Assembly: GCA_001873565.1 (NCBI GenBank)
Contig: MNZJ01000039.1
Location: forward strand, 1-59,143
Origin: Candidatus Peregrinibacteria bacterium CG2_30_44_17
GTDB taxonomy: Bacteria > Patescibacteriota > Gracilibacteria > UBA1369 > UBA12470
DNA: 59,143 bases
Direction of reading: 5' to 3'
A program made the position numbers and the translations under genes. This document shows, piece by piece, positions 50,805 to 59,143 of the stretch. The notes below the pieces were generated by a model. That model worked only from the letters and a program-made list of their open reading frames with translations. It did not search any database and was not told where the DNA came from. Numbering within the stretch: position 1 is the first letter of the stretch; the number at the start of each line of letters is the position of its first letter.

Positions 50805-50966
50805 CTACTTCTTTGTAGACAAAATCTTGTACATTCCACAACCACATGTGCCGCAAGAACCTTTCATAGCTGGGCGACCATTTTTCATTTTGACTTCTGT
50901 TGTGTCCACCATAGGGCAGGTGGCTTTACACTTCATACACCATCCTGTGACTTGATCATCTGACAT
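50805..50966 (-). CDS. Small zinc-ribbon-like protein (DUF5679-like)
   Basis: MSDDQVTGWCMKCKATCPMVDTTEVKMKNGRPAMKGSCGTCGCGMYKILSTKK, 53 aa, CxxC pairs. Confidence 0.7.
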   Translation of the reverse strand: MSDDQVTGWCMKCKATCPMVDTTEVKMKNGRPAMKGSCGTCGCGMYKILSTKK

Positions 50967-51039
50967 GGAGGCAGGGTTTAAAATATATTAATTAGATTGT
51001 ATCATATTAATAAAGATAAGTCGCACTATATCCACAAAC

Positions 51040-51073
51040 AAAAAACCCCTCTCATGTATGGGGGGGGCTTTTT
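51040..51073 (-). terminator. Intrinsic terminator
   Basis: Minus strand agccccccc-atacatga-gaggggttttttg. Confidence 0.65.
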
Positions 51074-51078
51074 GATAT

Positions 51079-51207
51079 TTAATAGTCGTCTTCTTCTAAT
51101 TCATCGTCATCAGAACCATCCATTAAGTCGCAGTAACACTCGCACTGTGGGAACTCACAACGGACGCAATCTTCGCATCCAGCGCCACAACGGCAATCGT
51201 TTTGCAT
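51079..51207 (-). CDS. 42-aa Cys-rich, acidic-tailed protein
   Basis: MQNDCRCGAGCEDCVRCEFPQCECYCDLMDGSDDDELEEDDY; eight Cys. Confidence 0.55.
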   Translation of the reverse strand: MQNDCRCGAGCEDCVRCEFPQCECYCDLMDGSDDDELEEDDY

Positions 51208-51241
51208 AGATCGTTTTGTGAATGAACTAACGATAGAAAAA

Positions 51242-51406
51242 CTATCTCCTTTTTTTCGCAGGAGCCTTCTTGGCAACCTTCTTCTTAGGAGCAGCTTTCT
51301 TGACTACTTTCTTAACTGTTTTCTTAACAACTTTCTTAACAGCCTTCTTTGGGGCTGCCTTTTTTGCTACTTTCTTCTTTGGAGTAGCTTTCTTTTTTGC
51401 TGGCAT
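51242..51406 (-). CDS. 54-aa Lys/Ala/Pro-rich histone H1 C-terminal-like protein
   Basis: MPAKKKATPKKKVAKKAAPKKAVKKVVKKTVKKVVKKAAPKKKVAKKAPAKKRR. Confidence 0.75.
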   Translation of the reverse strand: MPAKKKATPKKKVAKKAAPKKAVKKVVKKTVKKVVKKAAPKKKVAKKAPAKKRR

Positions 51407-51640
51407 TTTTGTTTTTTTGTTAGGTTATTTGAAACCGAGGAAATTATCTTACTTTTTAAAAAAAAAGCAATAGCGAAATAACGGCTTATTTAAGCCGTTA
51501 TCAAGGCGGAAGATTTTTTATAATTTTTTTTAAAAAAAACGTATTGACCGCACCGAATAAAGTAAATAGAATCGGCTCAGTTTTTATGCATTTTATTTCC
51601 TTTTATGGGAGCCTAAAAAACTCCTCCTCCTATAAAAGAG

Positions 51641-52240
51641 ATGACTAATCTAACTCCACCCCTACTATCGAGGCAACAGCAGAATATTCTAAAAAGCAAT
51701 AGGATACCTAGTCTTGTAATAGGGAACAGAATACCAAAGGATTATTTCATTGCAAAAGGCACCGGTGAAAGTGATATAACAGTACACGCGGGATCTTACC
51801 ATCTTGCTCTTCATGCTGCGAGGATAGAGATGTGCAATATGATGTCTTATTCATCAATCTTGCCCGGCATTGCGAACTTGATAGAGAGGCCGGAGAAATT
51901 AGTTCACGGATGCGTTATGGAGGCGATAGTTGCAGCAGCCGATTCGTCGGCCGGAGAGAGGGCAACAGCGGGTATTATCTATGGATGGCTATATGATCGT
52001 AAAAGCGGTGATAAGTACGGAGGCTTGGTATGTGAATACAATGGTAAGCTGCCGGTAGAAGAGGCAACAGAGAGTTTGAACTTAAGTTTGCAAGAACTAT
52101 ATACCAACGGATATTCAGATGATTACGAAATGAGAGACATCACTCTCAATACGGAGAGTTTTATGGTGAAGAAGAAGCATGGTACGGCACTTGTTGCACT
52201 TTGCTTCACGAGTTACGAATATCCGATACTTAACCAGTAG
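51641..52240 (+). CDS. pdaD: Pyruvoyl-dependent arginine decarboxylase
   Basis: IPKDYFIAKGTGESDITVHAGSYHLALHAARIEMCNMMSYSSILP with Ser-Ser self-cleavage site; VMEAIVAAADSSAGERATAGIIYG. Confidence 0.88.
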   Translation: MTNLTPPLLSRQQQNILKSNRIPSLVIGNRIPKDYFIAKGTGESDITVHAGSYHLALHAARIEMCNMMSYSSILPGIANLIERPEKLVHGCVMEAIVAAADSSAGERATAGIIYGWLYDRKSGDKYGGLVCEYNGKLPVEEATESLNLSLQELYTNGYSDDYEMRDITLNTESFMVKKKHGTALVALCFTSYEYPILNQ

Positions 52241-52248
52241 TACCAGCT

Positions 52249-53091
52249 ATGGAGGATAATATAAACTTCGGCGGATTACCGCCAGAATTGAGTATGTACA
52301 GTAACTCAAGGTTTGTCATTTTGCCGGTTCCTTACGACGGTACAAGCACATGGATCAAAGGAGCGGACAAAGGTCCAGGCGCGATCATTGAGGCGTCAAT
52401 GAATATGGAGCTATATGATATCGAGACAGATTCTGAGCCATGCGAAGAGGGAATATTTACCGACGCTCCCATTAATTGTGACGGCACGCCTGATGAACTG
52501 TCGGAGCTAGTGGAAGAGCAAGTATCAAAGCACCTGACGGCAAACAAATTGGTTTGCGTCGTAGGAGGCGAACACTCTGTAAGTATAGGTGCGATGAGAG
52601 CTCACCAAGGTAAAGATTTCTCGGTTTTGCAACTGGATGCTCACTCAGACATGAGGGATGAATATCATGGATCAAAATGCAATCATGCTTGCGTAATGGC
52701 GCGCGCCAAAGAAGTAGCAAGCGTTGTACAAGTGGGAATACGAAGCATGGACGCAAGTGAAAGAGATAACTTGGGTGATGTATTTTTCGCACATGACATC
52801 CAGGAGAACAAAAATTGGATCAGCGATGTTGTCAGTAAGCTCAAAGACGATGTCTACATCACAATAGACTTGGACGTATTTGACCATTCGCAAATGCCAT
52901 CGACAGGCACGCCGGAACCGGGAGGACTAATGTGGTATCAAGTTAATGATTTGTTAAAGCAAGTTGCCAAACACAAGAATATAATCGGGTTCGATGTCGT
53001 TGAACTATGCCCACATGCGGATAACAAAGCACCGGATTTTCTGGCTGCAAAACTCATATATAAGACGATGGCCTACTACTTAAATAAATAA
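52249..53091 (+). CDS. speB: Agmatinase/ureohydrolase
   Basis: GGEHSVSIGAM, LQLDAHSDMRDEYHGSKCNHACVM, ITIDLDVFDHSQMPSTGTPEPGGL. Confidence 0.92.
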   Translation: MEDNINFGGLPPELSMYSNSRFVILPVPYDGTSTWIKGADKGPGAIIEASMNMELYDIETDSEPCEEGIFTDAPINCDGTPDELSELVEEQVSKHLTANKLVCVVGGEHSVSIGAMRAHQGKDFSVLQLDAHSDMRDEYHGSKCNHACVMARAKEVASVVQVGIRSMDASERDNLGDVFFAHDIQENKNWISDVVSKLKDDVYITIDLDVFDHSQMPSTGTPEPGGLMWYQVNDLLKQVAKHKNIIGFDVVELCPHADNKAPDFLAAKLIYKTMAYYLNK

Positions 53092-53094
53092 ATA

Positions 53095-54111
53095 ATGAAA
53101 AAAGAAGATCTGCTAAAAGACGTTGTAAAGCATATCGATATCTCAAAAATCGATGCGGCTTCAATCATCGATGCAATGCGCGAAATGTCATTCACATCCC
53201 GTGATACCGCCCGTGCCGCCGATATTTTGAATATGATGATTCGTGAGGAAGGGGCGGCCAATATACTGACTCTTGCCGGTAGTACAAGCGCTGGAGGATG
53301 TATGCAGGTGTATGTAGACATGGTGAAATACGGAATGATAGATGCAATAGTCGCAACCGGCGCAAGTATAGTGGATATGGATTTTTTTGAAGCACTTGGA
53401 TTCAAACATTACAAGGGCAGTCCGTACGTAGACGATAACGAACTAAGGGCCCTATATATAGATCGTATATACGATACATATATAGATGAGGGCGAACTAC
53501 AAACATGTGACAAAACTGTGAAAGAAATCGCAGATAGTCTTGAGCCAAGACCATATTCGTCACGAGAATTTATCAAAGAGATGGGCAAATATTTAGTTAA
53601 GCATTCAAAGAAAAAAGAATCGCTAATACAAGTAGCATACGAGAATAATGTGCCAATATTCTGTCCGGCTTTCTCCGACTCAAGTGCGGGATTTGGATTG
53701 GTACTGCATCAAGTAGGTAGTCCAGATAAACACGTCACTATAGATTCCGTTAGAGATTTCCGTGAACTTACGGAGGTAAAGATGGAAGCTGGAGGTTCGG
53801 GATTATTTATGATCGGTGGTGGAGTTCCAAAAAACTTTGCGCAAGATACAGTTGTTTGCGCAGAGCTGCTTGGGAAAGAAGTACCGATGCATAAATATGC
53901 TATCCAAATAACAGTCGCAGACGTACGTGACGGAGCATGTTCGAGTTCGACTTTGAAAGAAGCGAGCTCATGGGGCAAAGTAGATACAACATACGAGCAA
54001 ATGGTATACGCGGAAGCTACTACCGTAGTTCCTCTGATTGTTGGATACGCTTACCAAAAAGGCTACTGGAAGACCAGAGGTAAAAGAGAGTACTCCAAGC
54101 TTTTTGATTAG
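53095..54111 (+). CDS. Deoxyhypusine synthase-like protein
   Basis: LTLAGSTSAGGCMQVYVDMVKYGMIDAIVATGASIVDMDFFEALG; C-terminal SSWGKVD with the expected active-site Lys. Confidence 0.85.
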   Translation: MKKEDLLKDVVKHIDISKIDAASIIDAMREMSFTSRDTARAADILNMMIREEGAANILTLAGSTSAGGCMQVYVDMVKYGMIDAIVATGASIVDMDFFEALGFKHYKGSPYVDDNELRALYIDRIYDTYIDEGELQTCDKTVKEIADSLEPRPYSSREFIKEMGKYLVKHSKKKESLIQVAYENNVPIFCPAFSDSSAGFGLVLHQVGSPDKHVTIDSVRDFRELTEVKMEAGGSGLFMIGGGVPKNFAQDTVVCAELLGKEVPMHKYAIQITVADVRDGACSSSTLKEASSWGKVDTTYEQMVYAEATTVVPLIVGYAYQKGYWKTRGKREYSKLFD

Positions 54112-54123
54112 TGTGGACAGGCA

Positions 54124-55461
54124 CTAGACGGACAATCTCTTCATCTCGACTTGCATCATGGCGGCTGTAATTAAAACCGACACTACATCGGCGGCAGGGA
54201 ACGCAAAGAATACGCCGTTTAAGTCGTAGAATATCGGTAGAATCAGCACAAATGGAAGCAAGCACAGAACCTGTCTTAGTATTGATAAAAAGAAAGCGGG
54301 CCCAGCTTTTCCTATTGCTTGATAATAACCGCCGGCAATTGCTTGAAAACCGATAAAAGGCAACATGATGACAATAATTCTTGTTGCATATGTAGCTAAG
54401 TTAATCAGCTCAGCATCGGAGCTGAATACTTTGGCAAGCACCTCGGCAAATATCAGGAGCAAAACAAAACCTATCATCGACATGACAGTAGCAACCTTCA
54501 TAGAGAGCTTTGTAACGTGTTTTGCGCGGCCGTAATCTTTGGCTCCATAGTTGTATCCCAAAATAGGCTGCAAGCCCTGTACCAGTCCAAACATAGGCAT
54601 CATGACGATCATAAAGATGCGATTGACTACGCCAAACGCAGCAATGGCAATATCGCCACCATAAATCGCTAGTGAGTGATTAATAACAATCGCCATTGCG
54701 CTACCGGCGACATGTCTTCCGAGAGACGCAGCCCCGATAGCAAAGATCTCTTTCACAGTCCGTAATTTTAGAGCAAGATTTTTAAAATGGATATAAACGC
54801 CACTCCTTCCCGTAGCAAAATAGTAAACAGCACACGCAGCAGCTGAGAACTGAGCAATCACAGTAGCTATTGCAGCGCCTTTGATACCCATATCAAGTCC
54901 AAAAATAAATATTGGATCAAGTACAACATTGACGCCAGCCGACATCATCATAACCATCATTGCAAACTTAGCATTTCCCTCTGCTCTGATTATGCTATTG
55001 CCTCCCATCGCAAAGAATATAAAAAGAGTACCAAGGAAAATAGTGCTCATGTACTCGGCGGCATAAGGGAGGATAGTTTCAGTCGCACCAAACAGTGACA
55101 GGATCGGCTTTGTAAACAAAAGACCTACAATGGTAAGAAGAAGACCGCTTAACATAGAAAGCGAGAAAAAATTGCCCAAGACTCGCTCAGCTTTTTTGAA
55201 ATCCTTTGATCCCAAAGCTCGAGAAATGATAGAGGAACTGCCTATGCCGACCGTCTGAGCCAGTGCCATAACAATCATCTGTATCGGAAAAGCGATAGCA
55301 AGACCGGCAATACCCAAAGTCCCGACACTATGACCGATGAAGATAGTATCCGCAACATTATAAAGGCTCATTACAAGAAGTCCGATCGTTGCAGGAAGAG
55401 ACTGTTGAAACAGAAGCTTAGGGATTTTCTCGGATTCAAGGCGTTTATGATATCCTGACAT
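54124..55461 (-). CDS. MATE-family efflux transporter
   Basis: LFQQSLPATIGLLVMSLYNVADTIFIGHSVG, QPILGYNYGAKDYGRA, 12-TM pattern. Confidence 0.93.
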   Translation of the reverse strand: MSGYHKRLESEKIPKLLFQQSLPATIGLLVMSLYNVADTIFIGHSVGTLGIAGLAIAFPIQMIVMALAQTVGIGSSSIISRALGSKDFKKAERVLGNFFSLSMLSGLLLTIVGLLFTKPILSLFGATETILPYAAEYMSTIFLGTLFIFFAMGGNSIIRAEGNAKFAMMVMMMSAGVNVVLDPIFIFGLDMGIKGAAIATVIAQFSAAACAVYYFATGRSGVYIHFKNLALKLRTVKEIFAIGAASLGRHVAGSAMAIVINHSLAIYGGDIAIAAFGVVNRIFMIVMMPMFGLVQGLQPILGYNYGAKDYGRAKHVTKLSMKVATVMSMIGFVLLLIFAEVLAKVFSSDAELINLATYATRIIVIMLPFIGFQAIAGGYYQAIGKAGPAFFLSILRQVLCLLPFVLILPIFYDLNGVFFAFPAADVVSVLITAAMMQVEMKRLSV

Positions 55462-55631
55462 CAGGTCTATTAGTAGAATAAATTGCGCTTAAGTATAATC
55501 GAAAACATTGAGAAACCTAGTATAAGGCTATGGACTCCCGAGGACTTTCGTGGTATAATTTAATATGAGAATGTAATTGACTGTAGAATTCTTTTTGATA
55601 ATACTAAACAAACTTAAGTTAAGTATCTTAC

Positions 55632-56669
55632 ATGGATAATACAGACCCTACAGGTCAGGGATCAAATAATGGTAATGGTAGAGGCGACAACGGCGCCTAT
55701 ACTCCTCCAACTTTTTTACAAGGAAATCAAGGAGGGGCGGCAGGAAGTTCGGCCACTGATAATACATCAGTCACTACACCTACGCCACCAGTACCAGCAC
55801 CGCCAGCGCCAGTAGGATTTGGATCATACGCACCGCCAGCAGCACCGACTGCACCAGCACCTACGCCAGCACCGCCAGCGCCAGTAGGATTTGGATCATA
55901 CGCACCGCCAGCAGCACCGGCTACACCTACACCACCAGCACCGCCAGCGCCAGTAGGATTTGGATCATACGCACCGCCAGCAGCACCGACTGCACCAGCA
56001 CCAGTACCAGCACCGCCAGCGCCAGTAGGATTTGGATCATACGCACCGCCAGCAGCACCGGCTGCACCAGCACCTACAACATCACCTACAGCCCAAGCTG
56101 GAGGATTTGGAGCTTACACCCCACCACCGCCACCAGCCCAAGCTGGAGGATTTGGAGCTTACGCCCCGCCACCGCCACCAGCCCAAGCTGGAGGATTCGG
56201 GACTTACAATCCGCCACCGGCTGGAGGATTCGGAGGAGGATTCGGTGCGGGAGCATCAGGCGGTTTTGGACCAAAAGTTGACCCAGCTCTTGCTAATTAC
56301 AGATTCTGGGATCATATGAATACGTTCAAAACTACTGTGAAAATTCCACTACACAGCTTGAATTTTGATGAGAACTACTTCATTAAACTTCTTGCAGGAT
56401 CTATATCTCTTACAAAAGATGAGAAGAAAAGAATCGTAGATTCCATACCTAAGCTTAGACAAGAACAGGTAGATGAACTTATCAAGATTCTCGAGGAAGA
56501 AAAGGACAAATTCATTGAACTGTCACCAAAACACGCAGCGCAACTTAAGAAGCTTGAGGATGAGCACAGGCAAGATTGGCAAGACATTGAGCTTATGTAC
56601 GAACAAGAGAACCGTAGCCACGCTGAGCAAGGGCAAGTTGATGACATCAAGAAACAGCTCGGGATTTAA
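55632..56669 (+). CDS. Pro/Ala/Gly-repeat protein with C-terminal helical domain paralogous to 33669-34124
   Basis: Four PPAPVGFGSYAPPAAP units and three AQAGGFG(A/T)Y units; C-terminal LTKDEKKRIVDSIPKLRQEQVDELIKIL. Confidence 0.8.
   Translation: MDNTDPTGQGSNNGNGRGDNGAYTPPTFLQGNQGGAAGSSATDNTSVTTPTPPVPAPPAPVGFGSYAPPAAPTAPAPTPAPPAPVGFGSYAPPAAPATPTPPAPPAPVGFGSYAPPAAPTAPAPVPAPPAPVGFGSYAPPAAPAAPAPTTSPTAQAGGFGAYTPPPPPAQAGGFGAYAPPPPPAQAGGFGTYNPPPAGGFGGGFGAGASGGFGPKVDPALANYRFWDHMNTFKTTVKIPLHSLNFDENYFIKLLAGSISLTKDEKKRIVDSIPKLRQEQVDELIKILEEEKDKFIELSPKHAAQLKKLEDEHRQDWQDIELMYEQENRSHAEQGQVDDIKKQLGI
55801..56215 (+). repeat. Tandem coding repeats (69-72 bp period, then shorter Gly-rich units)
   Basis: cgccagcgccagtaggatttggatcatacgcaccgccagcagcaccg at 55801, 55873, 55942, 56014. 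Confidence 0.85.
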
Positions 56670-56690
56670 GGGCTAGGTCCTACCTGAAAA

Positions 56691-56736
56691 GAAACTCCTT
56701 TCACTAATCCCTGAGTCCTAAATCCTAAGTCCTACC
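56691..56736. repeat. 46-bp dispersed repeat copy 2
   Basis: gaaactcctttcactaatccctgagtcctaaatcctaagtcctacc; matches 33622-33667. Confidence 0.8.
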
Positions 56737-57934
56737 CAAGTATTCTGCCTTTAAATCTGCCACTGCTTTTCAGCATGCCGAGCCTTACATTCTTGAGCTC
56801 GTATCTCAGCTTGGATTTACTCACAACCTCAACTTGCAGGTAATTGTCAGTAGTGCCGACCCAGACATCATCTTTTTGATGTTCAAAAAGTACTGACTGT
56901 GTGGAGCCTACGAACTTCTCTTTATACGATCCACGCATCTTGTCGGATAGGTCGCGTATCTCACGTGAGCGCTCAACCTTGATAACATACGGGATTTGGT
57001 TTTTTGCTTTTGCGGCTGGAGTACCGTCTCTTTTGGAATATCTGAAGGTATGTATTTTTGCGAAATTAATATCCGAAAGCAGATCCAAAGTTTGCTTATG
57101 TTCAACGTCGGTCTCACCGGGGAAGCCGGTGATGATATCTGTTGTAACCGCAATGTCAGGGGAAGCGTCACGTATATCGGCAATCAACTTTTTGAAATCA
57201 GATGTACTATAATTACGTCCCATCCTTTTAAGAACACTATCGCAGCCGGATTGTGCACAGATATGGAGATGACGACAGAAGTTAGGATGGGAAAGCACTT
57301 CGGCAACTCTCTCGTCAAAGACAAACGGCTCTAGCGAACTGATTCTTATCCTAGCTGGCAGCTCTGCTAATAAAATCAACATGAGGTCCCAGAAATCCAT
57401 GCCATTATCTTGCCACTCGCCAATATTTATACCGGTAAGTACAAGCTCTTTGGATCCTCCAATAATCAGCCTGGAAGCATCATAAAGCACTTCATCATAT
57501 GGCTTGCTTTCGCATTTACCACGTGCGAAAGGGATCACGCAGTACGTACAATAATTCTCGCATCCATCTTGGATTTTGAGATTAGATCTGGTCACCAAAA
57601 CATTATCAATGCCTCCCGATTCTCCATCCCCAAGGAACTCAAGAATTTCGGCAGGATCTTGCGCAACTAAATCGACACCATCGATTTGATAAGCATTCTC
57701 AGAGACACGCGGGCCACAGCCAAACACGATAACTTTTTTATCAAGGTATGGATAAATCTCTTGCCTCGACTTACGATCGGCAACATGTGTGACAGTGCAG
57801 GTGTTAACGATGACAACATCGGCATCCTCCGGATCAGCAACGATAGAATGAGAACGAGAAGCGAGCTGATCAATCAGCTTTTCGGACTCGTATCTGTTTG
57901 AACGACAACCGAGTGTTTTAATAAAAATACGCAT
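56732..57934 (-). CDS. mtaB: MtaB-type tRNA methylthiotransferase (radical SAM)
   Basis: FIKTLGCRSNRYESEKLIDQL, VNTCTVTHVADRKSRQEI, QDGCENYCTYCVIPFARGKC. Confidence 0.9.
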   Translation of the reverse strand: MRIFIKTLGCRSNRYESEKLIDQLASRSHSIVADPEDADVVIVNTCTVTHVADRKSRQEIYPYLDKKVIVFGCGPRVSENAYQIDGVDLVAQDPAEILEFLGDGESGGIDNVLVTRSNLKIQDGCENYCTYCVIPFARGKCESKPYDEVLYDASRLIIGGSKELVLTGINIGEWQDNGMDFWDLMLILLAELPARIRISSLEPFVFDERVAEVLSHPNFCRHLHICAQSGCDSVLKRMGRNYSTSDFKKLIADIRDASPDIAVTTDIITGFPGETDVEHKQTLDLLSDINFAKIHTFRYSKRDGTPAAKAKNQIPYVIKVERSREIRDLSDKMRGSYKEKFVGSTQSVLFEHQKDDVWVGTTDNYLQVEVVSKSKLRYELKNVRLGMLKSSGRFKGRILG

Positions 57935-58017
57935 TATGTGAACAGATAGACTTTAAAAAGGGGCTCAAGTATAGTAAATTAAAAGGCGGATTTCTATCAT
58001 TAAAACAAAAAAACAAA

Positions 58018-58392
58018 ATGAAAAAACTTATAGCTATTTTTGGAGTTGTCTCAATTCTTACGATGTCAGGATGTTGGCTCAAAGATAAGGATGATGATGG
58101 TGAAGAGATGACCGACGAAGAAATAGAAGAGATTTTGGAAGAGTCCGCAGCAGACGAACCTGATCCTGTAGACGCAGAGTTCGAGGCGGAACTCAATTCT
58201 TATATCGAAATACTAAGTAAGGAAGATTCCTCCGTAGCTGACTGTGACTCTTTGACAGATTCGGATTTGAAAGACACTTGCCAGCAGAAGTTTGTATACG
58301 AGGAAGCTGTGGCATCAGGAAATCAGGATAAGTGCAGCGAGCTTACTGACGCATACGATCAAGAGACGTGCATGGCGGCCATCGCGCAATAA
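58018..58392 (+). CDS. Small acidic lipoprotein
   Basis: MKKLIAIFGVVSILTMSGCW lipobox; acidic linker; paired Cys in the C-terminal half. Confidence 0.65.
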   Translation: MKKLIAIFGVVSILTMSGCWLKDKDDDGEEMTDEEIEEILEESAADEPDPVDAEFEAELNSYIEILSKEDSSVADCDSLTDSDLKDTCQQKFVYEEAVASGNQDKCSELTDAYDQETCMAAIAQ

Positions 58393-58393
58393 A

Positions 58394-58428
58394 AAAAGCG
58401 CCTGCCATAATTACGACAAGCGCTCTTT
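58394..58428 (-). terminator. Intrinsic terminator
   Basis: Minus strand agcgcttgtcgtaattatggcaggcgctttttttat. Confidence 0.6.
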
Positions 58429-58451
58429 AAACATTGTTACTGATATATATT

Positions 58452-59143
58452 TTACCTGCTAGGGAAAGTGGTTGATGATGGAAGCTTGGTATTTACATAT
58501 GATTGAGTTGCAAAGTTGTAAGTATCAATGTAGGTATCAAACGTTGTTTCTGTTACATATCCCATGTCTACCAATATGGTATCAAGCTCGGTGGTGACAT
58601 ACTCGTTGAGATAATCATCAAGATAGTTGTCGAATTCTGCGACTGTAGATAACGTAGTCAGTGTTGGATAAGCTTCGGTCATATAGTCATCAACAGAGTC
58701 CGAGAAGCTCGTTGGAAGCGAAGCACCAATAGAACTCACCGAAGCAAGTGTTGTAGTAGATGTTCTTTCGCCATCAGGGCTAAAACAAATAGCCTGAGTC
58801 TGTATGCCGGGCGCATCACTCATAGTAAAACAACTGTTGCTATCATTAGCCCAAGAATAATATGACGCAGGGTCATCCGAACTCATAGGCCAACCTTCAC
58901 AAGCAACAACGGTATCTCCGGTATCGCAAGATGCCTCTAGCTGATTCCATGCACTGTTATATGTGTAGGCGGTGCAGTTGGTAATTGACGATGCGGCATC
59001 GTTACAATATTCGTTCACGGTATAAAAAACGCCGAAAGAATTTGCAGTCATACCACCTGCAACTGTAAGATCGTCCTCAACAGACAGTGAACCAAGAACG
59101 GAAATAGATGTTGATGTAGGCATCAAATTAGATGTCTTGATGG
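58452..59143 (-). CDS. Ser/Thr-rich probable surface protein, 5' end beyond window
   Basis: Frame stays open to window edge; SISVLGSLSVEDDLTVAGGMTANSFGVFYTVNEYC. Confidence 0.55.
   Translation of the reverse strand, partial: IKTSNLMPTSTSISVLGSLSVEDDLTVAGGMTANSFGVFYTVNEYCNDAASSITNCTAYTYNSAWNQLEASCDTGDTVVACEGWPMSSDDPASYYSWANDSNSCFTMSDAPGIQTQAICFSPDGERTSTTTLASVSSIGASLPTSFSDSVDDYMTEAYPTLTTLSTVAEFDNYLDDYLNEYVTTELDTILVDMGYVTETTFDTYIDTYNFATQSYVNTKLPSSTTFPSR

Noticed and set aside
55801-56215. Regular repeats that could be taken for a CRISPR array
   Set aside because: Units are in frame and encode Pro/Ala/Gly repeats without unique spacers; no cas genes seen.

Overview
This 59 kb window is bacterial chromosome using TGA as a stop (code 11). 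The gene content suggests a CPR/Patescibacteria-like, possibly Peregrinibacteria-type genome: S-layer homology proteins, a sortase, a LytR-CpsA-Psr protein, a DHS-like enzyme and many small lipoproteins. That taxonomy is an inference I could not test. Recognisable housekeeping and metabolic genes include mntP, hsp20, apbE, a Mn-type SOD, ychF, aroD, mnmA, rel, ligA, folC, dnaX, comF, a Nudix gene, a polyamine operon, MATE and mtaB. Three tRNAs (Gly-TCC, Phe-GAA, Val-GAC) all encode CCA. The centrepiece is a complete, start/stop-overlapping histidine operon on the minus strand (21260-28923). Upstream of it I read a consensus sigma70-like promoter, a 26-bp near-perfect palindrome, an 18-aa leader peptide MTQNQNNSTPRYMTHHHS with three consecutive His codons, and an intrinsic terminator placed before the first gene. 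A divergent TrpR/YerC-family regulator adjoins this region. Together these suggest dual repressor plus attenuation control of his genes. The operon also has a HisC-HisN (phosphatase) fusion, a short HisG coupled to a full-length HisRS, and a convergent HisA paralogue that has lost expected catalytic Asp residues. Other leads are an untracked 47-aa Fic antitoxin with an SSRIEG motif, a CIRCE element, an A9 frameshift splitting an LCP gene, a four-gene cluster with an M23 peptidase lacking a signal peptide and a paralogous domain 22 kb away, a 115-bp imperfect palindrome, and several dispersed repeats. All homology calls are from pattern recognition; no searches were run.
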